Positions 40,839 to 50,118 of a DNA stretch of 64,000 nucleotides are shown here, in pieces (positions within the stretch are counted from its first letter, which is position 1; each line of letters begins with the position of its first letter). The notes below the pieces were generated by a model, which had not been told where the DNA came from, ran no database searches, and worked only from the letters and a program-made list of their open reading frames with translations. The stretch spans positions 124,001-188,000 of the forward strand of contig NZ_BLWI01000012.1 in NCBI RefSeq assembly GCF_013282155.1. The letters run 5' to 3'. The DNA is from Sulfitobacter sp. HGT1 (lineage in GTDB: Bacteria > Pseudomonadota > Alphaproteobacteria > Rhodobacterales > Rhodobacteraceae). The translations under genes were made by a program, and so were the position numbers.

Positions 40839-42224
40839 TCAAAAAGTACCGTCGCCTTTGGGCAGACATATCCGGAAAACCGTCCCCGTGGCACCGGTTT
40901 CCGTCAACTCTAGCGTCCCACCGTGGCCGCGCACCAATTCGGCGGCAATCGCAAGTCCAAGACCGGAGCCGCCCTTGCGCGCCCCGCCCCGGAATGCGGT
41001 GAACAGATGCTCTTGCGCCTTGGCAGGCAGGCCGGGTCCGTTATCCTGCACCTCGATCACCCAGCTTTTGGGGTGGTCGCTGGCCATCACGCGGATCTCT
41101 CCGCCATGCCCTGTGGCAACAATGGCTTGGCGTGCATTGCGAACCAGATTGGCCAGCACGCGGAACATTTGTTCGGGGTCGGCCCGTATTTGCAGGTCTT
41201 TGGGGACATTCAGCACAAATTCGATCCCCGCCCCGTCCACGGCAAGGCTTTCGCTGTCCACGACGTCTTGGACGATGTGATCCAGTGCCACGACCGTCAA
41301 TGTCGGGCTGGGCTCCTCGGCTTTGCCAAAGGCCAGCGTCGATTCGCATAGATGCACGGCCCGCGTGATCGAACTGACCAGCTTGGGGGCCATCCGCTTT
41401 ACGCTCGGGTCCTCCGACATCTCTATCCGGTCAGTGAACAGTTGCGCGGTGGTCAGGATATTACGCAAATCATGGCTGATCTTGCTGACCGCCTGCCCCA
41501 GTTGCGCCAGCCGTTCCTTTTGACGCAAGGCTTGGGTCAGCTCTGTCTCAAGCTTCATCAACGCCTCTTCGGCCTCGCGGACTTCGGTCACATCGGCCGA
41601 TGGCGCAATAATGCGCCGCGCGTCTTCGGGGGCCAGCGCATAGTTCTGCATATGGCCCACCACGCTTTTGATCGGTTTCAGCAACAAATCCCGCAACGCG
41701 ATGAACAGCAAAGTCGCGGTGATGATCGAAATCACGGCAGACAGCAGCAAGATCCGAAAGCCGTAATCGACCATGGCATCGCGCAGGGGCACCGTTTGCA
41801 TGGTAATTTCGATCAGTGACCCGGCATCCTGAACCGGCGCGCCAATCACGCGGATCACCCCGTCTTGCGTGTCGGCCAGCTGCATGAACGCATCCTTGAT
41901 CAGCGTCAGCGCAGAGGCGTCACGCAGATCATAGGTCTTGAGAATGGATTGCGGCATGGGGGAGGACAGCACCAGTTGCCGCACCTCGTCCCGCCGCAAC
42001 ACCACGTTGAAAACCTCGGCCGTTCTAAGCAATTCAGCCTCGAGCGCGGGATCGATCATGTCATTCGCCAGCAAGGTCAACGATGCGATCTGCGCCCGTT
42101 CAAGACGGTTCATCAGATATTCTTCGCGAAACCGCGCGATGGTCGGCACAAAAATCAGAACTTCGGCCAGCATCACAAAGATGGTGGTCAGGATAAGCAG
42201 CCGGCCTGAAAAGGATTTCAACAT
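40839..42224 (-). CDS. Orphan sensor histidine kinase
   Basis: 461 residues. Membrane helices at about 8-28 and 157-177 bracket a periplasmic sensor (about 30-155). HAMP-like and coiled-coil linkers carry EVREAEEALMKLETELTQAL. The phosphoacceptor His is in AVSKISHDLRNILTTAQ (about 247), then NLVRNARQAIVATG, DNGPGLPAKAQEHLF and GGSGLGLAIAAELVRGHGG. No response regulator adjoins. It lies 79 bases after the tRNA and downstream of the flavoprotein gene. The signal is unknown. Confidence 0.92.
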   Translation of the reverse strand: MLKSFSGRLLILTTIFVMLAEVLIFVPTIARFREEYLMNRLERAQIASLTLLANDMIDPALEAELLRTAEVFNVVLRRDEVRQLVLSSPMPQSILKTYDLRDASALTLIKDAFMQLADTQDGVIRVIGAPVQDAGSLIEITMQTVPLRDAMVDYGFRILLLSAVISIITATLLFIALRDLLLKPIKSVVGHMQNYALAPEDARRIIAPSADVTEVREAEEALMKLETELTQALRQKERLAQLGQAVSKISHDLRNILTTAQLFTDRIEMSEDPSVKRMAPKLVSSITRAVHLCESTLAFGKAEEPSPTLTVVALDHIVQDVVDSESLAVDGAGIEFVLNVPKDLQIRADPEQMFRVLANLVRNARQAIVATGHGGEIRVMASDHPKSWVIEVQDNGPGLPAKAQEHLFTAFRGGARKGGSGLGLAIAAELVRGHGGTLELTETGATGTVFRICLPKGDGTF

Positions 42225-42236
42225 TCTGGACGTGCT

Positions 42237-43655
42237 CTAGGGAATGAAACGCTGCACAAAGCGCACAACAGTCTTGACCATATCGCTTTCAAACAAGCGC
42301 GGCGAGAAATAGGCACCCGCTGCGCGTTTGTTGACTTCGCCAATCGTGGGATACGGTGCAACCATGCCGGCAATCTGGCTCATTTTCATGTTATTTGCCA
42401 GCGCCAATGCCCATAGATTGATCAGCTCGCCCGCCTGATAGCCGACAATGCTGACACCCACGGGACGGCCCTTGACGACCATGACCTTGATCAGCCCCTT
42501 GGTTTTGCGTTCAGCGATGGCACGGTCGTTGTGATTATAGTGAAAACGCACGACCTCGACCTTGTCGCCATGTGCGTCCTTGGCTTGCGCCTCGGTCAGG
42601 CCGACCTGCGACAATTCAGGGTCCGTATAGGTTGCCCAGGGAATATGCGCCGTCTTGGCCTTGGACGGAATCGCAAACATCAGCGATCTGATCACCACAC
42701 CGGCGTGATAACCGGCAACATGGGTAAATTGCAGCCCGCCCGCCACATCCCCGATGGCATAGACCTTGCGGTTGGTCGTGCGCAGGGATGCGTCGACCTT
42801 GACGCCGTTCCTGATCGGTTCAATGCCTGCCTTTTCAAGGTCCAGCCTTTCGGTATTGGCCTTGCGTCCCACCGCGACCAGCAGATGCGACCCTTTGAAG
42901 ATGCGCCCGTCCTTGGCCTCAACCTCGATCGCACCGACATCGCCGCGAATCTCGGCGGCCAATGCGCCTTCCGCGATCTCCACGCCTTCGTCCTTGAGCG
43001 ATTGCAACACGACCGCGGCCATCTCGGGGTCGTCCTTGGCCAGCGCCTTGTCCCCTTCGATGACCGTCACCTTGCAGCCCATGCGAATATGCGCCTGCGC
43101 CATCTCCATACCGATGGGACCGCCCCCGATGATCAACAGATGCGCGGGCTTTTCGCGCAGATCAAACAGCGTTTCATTCGTTTCATGCGGGGTTGTGTCC
43201 AGCCCCGGAATGGGCGGCACCAGGGGCGATGACCCCGTCGCGATCACGATACGCCGCGCCTTGATGATCGTATCGCCCGCCTGAACCTCGTCCTCCGAGA
43301 TAAAGCGCCCGAATTCGCGGATCACCTTGATCCCGAAGCCTTCGAACCGTTCCTGGCTGTCGACGGGCGCAATCTGCGCGATCACATCGGCCACGTGGTC
43401 TTTGGCAGCGGCGTAATCCACCTCTCCGGCGGCGTCGGCCACACCGAATTGCGCCGAGTGGCGCTGGCCATAAGCCGCTTTTCCGGTTGCAATCAGCGCC
43501 TTGGACGGGACACAGCCATAGTTAAGGCAGTCACCGCCCATTTTATGCCCCTCAAGCAGCACGACATCCGCCCCCATTTGCGATGCCCCCGCAGCGACAG
43601 ACAGCCCGCCAGAGCCAGCGCCAATGATCAACAGGTCGGTTTTGATGCGGTTCAT
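42237..43655 (-). CDS. MerA-like FAD-dependent disulfide oxidoreductase
   Basis: 472 residues from the ATG at 43655. FAD-binding IIGAGSGGLSVAAGASQMGA, the redox disulfide GGDCLNYGCVPSKALI (about 41-56), NAD-binding LIIGGGPIGMEMAQAHIRMG and the second FAD motif VYAIGDVAGG are in place. Near residue 435 the active-site pair of true dihydrolipoamide dehydrogenases (HPTxxE) reads YPTIGE; Tyr at this place is typical of mercuric reductase. The N-terminal HMA and C-terminal Cys pair of MerA are missing, so mercury reduction is not implied. The stop is 12 bases from the kinase start, and the start overlaps the TVP38 gene stop. Confidence 0.9.
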   Translation of the reverse strand: MNRIKTDLLIIGAGSGGLSVAAGASQMGADVVLLEGHKMGGDCLNYGCVPSKALIATGKAAYGQRHSAQFGVADAAGEVDYAAAKDHVADVIAQIAPVDSQERFEGFGIKVIREFGRFISEDEVQAGDTIIKARRIVIATGSSPLVPPIPGLDTTPHETNETLFDLREKPAHLLIIGGGPIGMEMAQAHIRMGCKVTVIEGDKALAKDDPEMAAVVLQSLKDEGVEIAEGALAAEIRGDVGAIEVEAKDGRIFKGSHLLVAVGRKANTERLDLEKAGIEPIRNGVKVDASLRTTNRKVYAIGDVAGGLQFTHVAGYHAGVVIRSLMFAIPSKAKTAHIPWATYTDPELSQVGLTEAQAKDAHGDKVEVVRFHYNHNDRAIAERKTKGLIKVMVVKGRPVGVSIVGYQAGELINLWALALANNMKMSQIAGMVAPYPTIGEVNKRAAGAYFSPRLFESDMVKTVVRFVQRFIP

Positions 43656-44386
43656 TTCAGCAGTCCCTTTTTGCCGGTAACGGCTTTGATCATGACGGGA
43701 AGAAGCGACAAGGCGCACAGGCCAAGGAGGGGGAACAATATATAGGGTTCGAAGATGATTCCGAAATTCGGCGTCTCACCACGAGCAAACACTGTCCCCA
43801 GCCCTGCGCCGACTGACGTATAGACCAGCGATCCGGGGATGATCCCCAAAAAGGTAGAGATCACAAAACGGTACAGCATCACGCCCAGAAACGCAGGAAT
43901 CAGGTTGGCCACGAAAAACGGCACCGCAGGCACCAGACGGATAAAGAACAACATCGACCATTGGTTATTGTCGATTCCCTCTTTGATCTTGCGCACCATC
44001 CCATCCGACGCCTCCATCCGCGCCTTGAGGTTTTCCCCAAATCCCAGCCGCGCCGCCAGAAAGATCATCACAGCACCGATTGTGGCCCCTGTCACACTAA
44101 AGATCACCCCGAACAGGGTGCCAAACAAGAACCCACCGGTGATGGTCGCGATCCCCGCGCCGGGCAGCGAAAACCCCACGATCAAGATATAAGCGGCAAT
44201 AAATCCAATCACAGTCAGCAGATAATTCGCATCCCGAAACGCGATCAGCGCCTCACGGTTGTCGCGCAGGGTTTCAAAGCTCAGATAATCGCGCAATGTG
44301 AAAAACCCCGCAACCGCTACCAGCACGATGGCGATCATAGGCAGATATCTGAGCCATACAGGCCTGTTTTGGTTCTGATCTGCCAT
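43652..44386 (-). CDS. TVP38/TMEM64 (SNARE-associated, DedA-like) membrane protein
   Basis: 244 residues with about six membrane helices. The family core is at 68-205: LIVGFSLPGAGIATITGGFL, LFGVIFSVTGATIGAVMIFL, then FFIRLVPAVPFFVANLIPAF and FLGIIPGSLVYTSVGAGLG. These proteins are thought to scramble or move lipids or small solutes across the membrane. It is co-translated with the MerA-like flavoprotein, a pairing seen in many proteobacteria, but its function is unclear. Confidence 0.93.
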   Translation of the reverse strand: MADQNQNRPVWLRYLPMIAIVLVAVAGFFTLRDYLSFETLRDNREALIAFRDANYLLTVIGFIAAYILIVGFSLPGAGIATITGGFLFGTLFGVIFSVTGATIGAVMIFLAARLGFGENLKARMEASDGMVRKIKEGIDNNQWSMLFFIRLVPAVPFFVANLIPAFLGVMLYRFVISTFLGIIPGSLVYTSVGAGLGTVFARGETPNFGIIFEPYILFPLLGLCALSLLPVMIKAVTGKKGLLK

Positions 44387-44700
44387 TAATCTTTATGCTT
44401 TCCATATTCGGGCGATAGTCCGGTGGCCCTTGCTCTCTTATAGATGGGCCATTGTGCCGCGGGCAGATAGGGGCATCACGGGTGCTTGATCGCAGCCCCC
44501 CTGTATGTTGCAGAAAACCAGGGATATGGCACTGAATTGAAACACTCGGCCGCGATATTTACTGTTTTTATTGCAGCATAGCCAAATTAGCGGCCTCAAG
44601 GGTTTGACTTGCGAGCCTAGCAGCTTTAGAGGCAGGGCTTGAATTGACAGTGATGCGCCGAATCTGGTGCAACCCTATGTATTAAAGTGGAGTCGGAGCG
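44387..44700. promoter_or_regulatory. 314-base intergenic region with the rpmH promoter
   Basis: No gene or RNA was recognised. Two -35-like hexamers lie on the plus strand: TTGACT at 44604-44609 (TAGAGG 17 bases later) and TTGACA at 44644-44649 (weak -10). GGAGTCGGAGCG just before the rpmH ATG supplies the ribosome site. The promoter of the leftward TVP38 gene must also be here. Confidence 0.35.
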
Positions 44701-44835
44701 ATGAAACGCACCTTTCAACCTTCAAACCTTGTGCGCAAGCGGCGCCACGGTTTTCGTGCACGTATGGCAACAAAAGCGGGCCGTAAGATCATCAACTCGC
44801 GCCGCGCACAAGGCCGGGCCAAACTGAGCGCGTAA
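44701..44835 (+). CDS. rpmH: 50S ribosomal protein L34
   Basis: 44 residues, the normal size: [20 protein letters not shown] near the start and GRAKLSA at the end. It is highly basic. It is a structural protein of the large ribosomal subunit. It is followed by rnpA 46 bases later in the standard rpmH-rnpA-yidD order. Confidence 0.99.
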   Translation: MKRTFQPSNLVRKRRHGFRARMATKAGRKIINSRRAQGRAKLSA

Positions 44836-44881
44836 TTCGCGCTTTCGGTTCTTGCAAGATATGACACCGTCGGAGGCACCC

Positions 44882-45277
44882 ATGGATGGCACAGAAGCCA
44901 CCCCAAGGGAAACGCATCCGGCGGTTTCTTTGCGTTTGACTACGCTTAAAAACAGACCGGATTTCCAGCGGGCCACCAGATCGCCGCGCGTGGCGATGCC
45001 TGGCTTCATCCTTCAGATGCGCAAACGCCCCGAGGGCGAGGCCGAAGGAATACGCGTTGGCTTTACCTGCTCTAAAAAGGTCGGAAACGCCGTTGCCCGC
45101 AACCGCGCCAAGCGCCGCCTGCGCGAAATCGCGCGTCTGATCTTGCCCGAACAGGGGCGCGACGGCATGGATTATGTCTTGGTCGGGCGGCAAGGGGCCA
45201 CAGCCACCCTGCCCTTTTCCCAATTACAGGCCGACCTGACCAAAGCCCTGAACATCCTGCACGGCAAAACGAAATGA
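44882..45277 (+). CDS. rnpA: Ribonuclease P protein component
   Basis: 131 residues from the ATG at 44882, chosen because GGAGG lies five to ten bases before it; starts at 44852 and 44861 lack such a site. RVGFTCSKKVGNAVARNRAK (about 58-77) and RRLREIARLIL form the RNA-binding RNR motif. It helps the RNase P RNA cut 5' leaders from tRNA precursors. Its stop overlaps yidD by four bases. Confidence 0.95.
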   Translation: MDGTEATPRETHPAVSLRLTTLKNRPDFQRATRSPRVAMPGFILQMRKRPEGEAEGIRVGFTCSKKVGNAVARNRAKRRLREIARLILPEQGRDGMDYVLVGRQGATATLPFSQLQADLTKALNILHGKTK

Positions 45278-45495
45278 CTGTTCTCGCACGCATTCTTGCT
45301 GTTCCGGTACGGGCATACCGTTTGATTTTCAGCCCGTGGCTGGGTCAGAACTGCCGGTTTCAGCCGACATGCAGCGCCTATGCGCTCGAGGCATTGAACA
45401 AACATGGCGGCATCAAAGGCGGCTGGCTGGCGATCCGCCGCATTGCGCGCTGCCATCCCTGGGGCAGCAGCGGCATCGACAACGTTCCGGATTAA
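45274..45495 (+). CDS. yidD: Membrane protein insertion efficiency factor
   Basis: 73 residues. It shows RLIFSPWLGQNCRFQPTCSA (about 19-38), then YALEALNKHGGIKGGWLAIR, RCHPWGSSGIDNVPD, with the conserved cysteines. It is a short peripheral membrane protein that supports YidC. The ATG overlaps the rnpA stop. A 153-base gap follows before ttcA, unlike genomes where yidC is next. Confidence 0.97.
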   Translation: MTVLARILAVPVRAYRLIFSPWLGQNCRFQPTCSAYALEALNKHGGIKGGWLAIRRIARCHPWGSSGIDNVPD

Positions 45496-45648
45496 ACGGC
45501 TCGTGCCCCCCCTGCCAATCGGCCCCGCCACACCCGCAGGGCGGATCGGCGCGCCACAAAGCCGGAAATTACGCTAAAATTCAATAAGGCATCCCCGCTG
45601 GTGAAACCGCCGCTTGATCGGCGCATTCAGTTGAACTAAGCCAAAGCC

Positions 45649-46476
45649 ATGCTGGATCAACCTGACGATATTCACCCGCTTTTTTACGGTGCGCCCCAAA
45701 GCACCGAGTTTCGCAAACTGCGCAAGCGGCTTGTGCGGTATACCCGCGAGGCCATTGAACAATATGGCATGATTGAACCGGGGGCCAAATGGCTGGTTTG
45801 CATGTCAGGCGGCAAGGACAGCTATACCTTGCTTGCGATTCTGCACGAGCTAAAATGGCGCGGATTGCTGCCTGTCGAACTGCTTGCCTGCAATCTGGAT
45901 CAGGGTCAGCCAAATTTTCCGGCAACCGTTTTGCCCGCATTTCTAGAGAAAATGGGCGTCGAACATCGGATTGAATACCAAGACACCTATTCGGTTGTGA
46001 TGGATAAAATCCCTGCCGGCCGGACATTTTGCGCGCTGTGCAGCCGGTTGCGCCGTGGTCACTTGTACCGCATCGCACGCGAAGAAGGGTGCAGCGCAGT
46101 CGTGTTGGGCCATCACCGTGATGACATTCTAGAGACATTTTTCATGAATTTGTTTCACGGCGGTCGCCTTGCAACAATGCCGCCAAAGCTGCTGAACGAA
46201 GAAGGTGATGTATTTGTGTATCGCCCCCTCGCGCATGTCGCCGAAGCCGACTGCGAAAAATTCTCCAACGCGATGAATTACCCCATTATTCCTTGCGATC
46301 TTTGCGGGTCGCAAGACGGGTTGCAGCGCCAACAGGTCAAGGCGATTCTTGACGGTTGGGAGGCAAACAGCCCTGGCCGTCGGCAAGTCATGTTCAGGGC
46401 GCTTATGAACGCACGCCCCTCGCATCTGCTGGACCCGAAGCTGTTCGATTTCGCCGCTTTGACAAGAAACAAATAG
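45649..46476 (+). CDS. ttcA: tRNA 2-thiocytidine(32) synthetase
   Basis: 275 residues. The ATP-binding PP-loop is at [15 protein letters not shown] (about 51-65). The Fe-S cysteines lie in [13 protein letters not shown] (about 127-139) and [12 protein letters not shown] (about 218). [20 protein letters not shown] is the family's central motif. TtcA puts sulfur on C32 of certain tRNAs. It stands alone between yidD and the EAL gene, each with a sizeable gap, so it is probably transcribed separately. Confidence 0.96.
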   Translation: MLDQPDDIHPLFYGAPQSTEFRKLRKRLVRYTREAIEQYGMIEPGAKWLVCMSGGKDSYTLLAILHELKWRGLLPVELLACNLDQGQPNFPATVLPAFLEKMGVEHRIEYQDTYSVVMDKIPAGRTFCALCSRLRRGHLYRIAREEGCSAVVLGHHRDDILETFFMNLFHGGRLATMPPKLLNEEGDVFVYRPLAHVAEADCEKFSNAMNYPIIPCDLCGSQDGLQRQQVKAILDGWEANSPGRRQVMFRALMNARPSHLLDPKLFDFAALTRNK

Positions 46477-46601
46477 CGGAATTTCTGCTAATCTTCTTTA
46501 AATAGGCCGGAAGAAAACAGGAACATTAACCTGTTTGATACGTCAAAGCCCTTAGGCATATCCCCAAAGGCGCGGATTCTGCGTCAGATGGGGGTTAGAC
46601 G

Positions 46602-48149
46602 ATGGCGCGCAGTTTGCAGACAAAGCTTCTTCACTTGGGGCGCAATATTTCAAACGTCATGACTGGCCCGCCCGCCTTGGCGTTTGTGCCCGCGCTTTGC
46701 CTCTCTACCTATTGGTTCGGCGGCGAAGGGGCCTTACTGATTTGCGCGATCGCCATTCCCATCGCGTATCTTTGCCTGGGCGGATTTTACGGCACAACGA
46801 ACCAGCTTTTGCTCGCCCGCGAAGGGGTGACTGGCCTGTTGCAGACCAATGCTTTCAACGACTTGGCAACCCAGGTACTTCAGAAAACGTCCGAATTCGG
46901 CTGGAAATCAGCGGTCTTTCTATTCGAGATTGAGGATTTTGCAGAATTGCAGGACCGCTTTGGAAAATCTGCGGCCGATCAGGTTCAAACGGAAATTTCA
47001 GAACGGCTGATCGCGGCCCTGCGGGACAAGGACAGCGTGGGGAAAATCGATGACGTGACCTTTGGTGTCTGCCTTGACCCCGTACGGCACCTTGACCTCG
47101 AACTGTGCATCCAGATGGCCGCCCGGTTGCAGCGGGTCTCTGAAGAACCAATTTCGATTGATGGAACAGTCATCTACGCCTCTGTTTCCGTCGGATTTTG
47201 CCAACATACACGTTCACCTGCACCAAGCGGCGAAGGCTGGCTTGCTGCCGCCGCCACGGCATTGAAAGAAGCGACGCGCCACGGACCATCGGGCATTCGC
47301 GCCTTTACTGACCGAATGGTGACCCCAACTGCCGATTTTGCAGCATTGATTGATGAGGTCGCAAGCGCATTGGAAAACGGCCAGATCATGCCGTGGTTCC
47401 AACCCCAAATATCGACGGAGACCGGCCAGATCAGTGGTTTCGAAGCCTTGGCGAGATGGTCCCACCCGACCCGCGGCACGCTGCTGCCATCGGATTTCCT
47501 GCCCGCGCTGGAACAGGCCGACCTCCTTGAACGGCTGGCGGACGTTATGATGTTTCACGCATTTTCAGCCGTTCAGTCTTGGGATGATGCAGGGCTGCAC
47601 GTACCCCAAATCGGCGTGAACTTCGCCGGTTCCGAACTGAGCAATCCACTGCTGATCAAGAAAATCTGCTGGGAACTGGATCGTTTTGACCTGACCCCTG
47701 CCAGACTGGCGATCGAGGTTCTGGAGACAGTCGTGGCAAGCGCACCTGACGATATGATCACTCGCAACATAAATGCGCTTGGCGAATTGGGCTGCCGCAT
47801 TGATCTGGACGATTTTGGCACAGGCCATGCCTCTATCACCTCTATCCGGCGCTTTGGCGTTAATCGCATCAAGATCGACCGCTCCTTTGTGATCAAAGCC
47901 GACCGGGATCCAGAACAGCAACGCATGATCAGCGCCATTCTTACGATGGCTGAACGCCTTGGGGTCGAAACATTGGCCGAGGGTGTCGAAACCGTCGGAG
48001 AACATGTAATCCTTGCCCAACTTGGCTGCGATCATGTTCAGGGATACGGCATCGCACATCCGATGCCCGCCGATCAAACGGTTGATTGGATCAAATCCCA
48101 CAATGCCAAACTGCGCGATGTCCCGAGGATCATGAGCGGGAAAGCCTAA
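46602..48149 (+). CDS. EAL-domain cyclic-di-GMP phosphodiesterase with degenerate GGDEF
   Basis: 515 residues. Membrane segments (about 23-63) come first. The GGDEF domain (about 95-215) has GKIDDVTFGV where GGDEF should stand, so it cannot make c-di-GMP. The EAL domain (about 265-500) is intact: FEALARW (near 280), VNFAGSELSNP, LAIEVLETVV, DLDDFGTGHASITSIRRFGV (near 402-421), IKIDRSFV and LAEGVETVGE. It should break down c-di-GMP, possibly with the GGDEF half as GTP sensor. It lies between ttcA and yidC, in its own transcription unit. Confidence 0.94.
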   Translation: MARSLQTKLLHLGRNISNVMTGPPALAFVPALCLSTYWFGGEGALLICAIAIPIAYLCLGGFYGTTNQLLLAREGVTGLLQTNAFNDLATQVLQKTSEFGWKSAVFLFEIEDFAELQDRFGKSAADQVQTEISERLIAALRDKDSVGKIDDVTFGVCLDPVRHLDLELCIQMAARLQRVSEEPISIDGTVIYASVSVGFCQHTRSPAPSGEGWLAAAATALKEATRHGPSGIRAFTDRMVTPTADFAALIDEVASALENGQIMPWFQPQISTETGQISGFEALARWSHPTRGTLLPSDFLPALEQADLLERLADVMMFHAFSAVQSWDDAGLHVPQIGVNFAGSELSNPLLIKKICWELDRFDLTPARLAIEVLETVVASAPDDMITRNINALGELGCRIDLDDFGTGHASITSIRRFGVNRIKIDRSFVIKADRDPEQQRMISAILTMAERLGVETLAEGVETVGEHVILAQLGCDHVQGYGIAHPMPADQTVDWIKSHNAKLRDVPRIMSGKA

Positions 48150-48264
48150 CGTTAAAGCCGCGAACCGGGATCATTACAACAGAAGAAAGGCCGAATCCGC
48201 TTGACCTTTGGTGCTGCACTCTGTTGAACCCACGCTGATATTATTGACATCAGGTGGCGGTCAT

Positions 48265-50118
48265 ATGGACGATCAGAACAAGAATCTCATCCTAGCGACG
48301 GTCCTAAGTTTCATAGTGATCCTTGGGTGGTTTGTGTTGTTTCCGCCTCCTGAAACAGGCACCCCCGTCGACGGGGTCACAACCGAAACAGCGGCGCAAA
48401 CTCCGACGGGCGCGACTGCGCCCACGGCGACTGTTCCCATCGGGACCGACACGGCGACCGTCGGCACTTCTACCGAAACCCGCGCAGACGCGCTTGAACA
48501 GGCACCACGCATTCCCGTTGAAACGGCCCGTTTGACCGGTTCGATTTCGCTTTTGGGCGGCCGGGTCGATGACCTGATGCTCAAGGACTATAAGACAACG
48601 ATCGACGACGATGCGCCCATCGTGACGCTTTTGTCGCCCGCCGGGACCGAAGATGCCTATTATGCGCTTTACGGTTGGGCGGCGGGTGCCGGTATCGCCC
48701 CCGAGCAGGTTCCAGGCCCGAACACCCTTTGGTCTTTGGTCGAGGGTGAAACTCTGGCCGTCGGCAGCCCTGTGACAATGGCCTGGGACAACGGTGCCGG
48801 ACAGGTCTTCTCGCGCGTGATCTCGATCGATGAAAACTATATGTTCAACATCGAACAATCCGTTGAAAACACGGCAGAAAATTCTGTCACGATGGCCCCT
48901 TACGGGATCATCGCGCGGCACGGCATTCCGACGGACGCACAGAACTTCTTTATCCTGCACGAAGGTATGGTCGCCATGAACAATGGCGAACTTCTGGAGA
49001 CAGGTTGGGAGGATATCCCCGATCTTGATCCCGTGAATGGCGTCCCTTCCGAGCGTATTGACGGTGTCACGAACGGCTGGATCGGCTTTACCGGTCACTA
49101 CTTCATGACCAACCTTATTCCCGATCCTGCACAGGCCTCCCGTCTGACCGTAAAATACCTGCCCAATACAGATATTTTCCAGACCGAAGCGGTCCTGCCG
49201 ACACAAACGATTGCATCAGGTGCCACTGCGACGGTAACGACACAGCTGTTTGCCGGGGCGAAAGAATGGGAAATCCTGCGCGAGTACGAGGCAAAAGGCG
49301 TCTATAAATTCATCGACTCCATTGATTGGGGCTGGTTCTTTTTCCTGACAAAACCGATTTTCTGGGTATTGCATCACCTGAACCTTCTGATCGGCAACAT
49401 GGGCATCGCGATTATCGGCCTGACCTTGTTGATCAAAGCCTTGTTGTTCCCGCTTGCCTATAAATCCTATGTTTCGATGGCAAAGATGAAAGAGCTTCAG
49501 CCGCAGATGGAAAAACTGAAGAAAGATGCCGGCGACGACCGTCAGAAGCTTCAGCAAAACATGATGGAACTGTACAAGCGGGAAAAAGTGAACCCCGCTG
49601 CGGGCTGCTTGCCGATTGTCATGCAAATCCCGATTTTCTTCTCGCTGTACAAGGTGATCTTTGTCACGCTCGAACTGCGCCATGCGCCTTTCTTTGGTCC
49701 CTTCCAGGATCTCAGCGCGCCTGATCCCACGTCGATCTTCAACTTCTATGGCCTGCTGCCTTGGGCATCCCCCGATGCGGGTTCGGTCATGGCGTTGGTG
49801 TTCATCGGTATCTTGCCATTGCTCTTGGGCATCTCGATGTTCTTGCAGCAAAAGCTGAACCCTGCCCCCACCGATCCAACCCAGCAGATGATCTTTGCCT
49901 GGATGCCTTGGGTGTTCATGTTCATGCTTGGTGGTTTTGCATCGGGTCTGGTCGTCTACTGGATTGCGAACAACACGATCACCTTTACCCAGCAATATCT
50001 GATCATGCGCAGTCAGGGATATAAACCAGACATTCTGGGCAACATCACCGGCGGGCTGAAACGCAAAAAAAAGACGGCTGCCAACGATACCAAGGCACCG
50101 TCCAAAGGCAAAAAGTAA
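48265..50118 (+). CDS. yidC: Membrane protein insertase YidC
   Basis: 617 residues from the ATG at 48265 with AGGTGG about seven bases before; a start at 48208 adds 19 residues without the family's lead. Helix 1 (about 8-26) precedes a Thr/Ala-rich linker and a large periplasmic beta domain (about 70-345). The core then carries LLIKALLFPLAYKSYVSMAK, VNPAAGCLPIVMQIPIFFSL and FMLGGFASGLVVYWIANNTI. A basic tail (LKRKKKTAANDTK) follows for ribosome contact. It inserts membrane proteins with or without SecYEG. Its stop overlaps the MOSC start by one base. Confidence 0.97.
   Translation: MDDQNKNLILATVLSFIVILGWFVLFPPPETGTPVDGVTTETAAQTPTGATAPTATVPIGTDTATVGTSTETRADALEQAPRIPVETARLTGSISLLGGRVDDLMLKDYKTTIDDDAPIVTLLSPAGTEDAYYALYGWAAGAGIAPEQVPGPNTLWSLVEGETLAVGSPVTMAWDNGAGQVFSRVISIDENYMFNIEQSVENTAENSVTMAPYGIIARHGIPTDAQNFFILHEGMVAMNNGELLETGWEDIPDLDPVNGVPSERIDGVTNGWIGFTGHYFMTNLIPDPAQASRLTVKYLPNTDIFQTEAVLPTQTIASGATATVTTQLFAGAKEWEILREYEAKGVYKFIDSIDWGWFFFLTKPIFWVLHHLNLLIGNMGIAIIGLTLLIKALLFPLAYKSYVSMAKMKELQPQMEKLKKDAGDDRQKLQQNMMELYKREKVNPAAGCLPIVMQIPIFFSLYKVIFVTLELRHAPFFGPFQDLSAPDPTSIFNFYGLLPWASPDAGSVMALVFIGILPLLLGISMFLQQKLNPAPTDPTQQMIFAWMPWVFMFMLGGFASGLVVYWIANNTITFTQQYLIMRSQGYKPDILGNITGGLKRKKKTAANDTKAPSKGKK

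Noticed and set aside
45496..45648. Small RNA gene between yidD and ttcA
   Set aside because: No hairpin with T-run and no recognised RNA family; it probably contains just the ttcA promoter.
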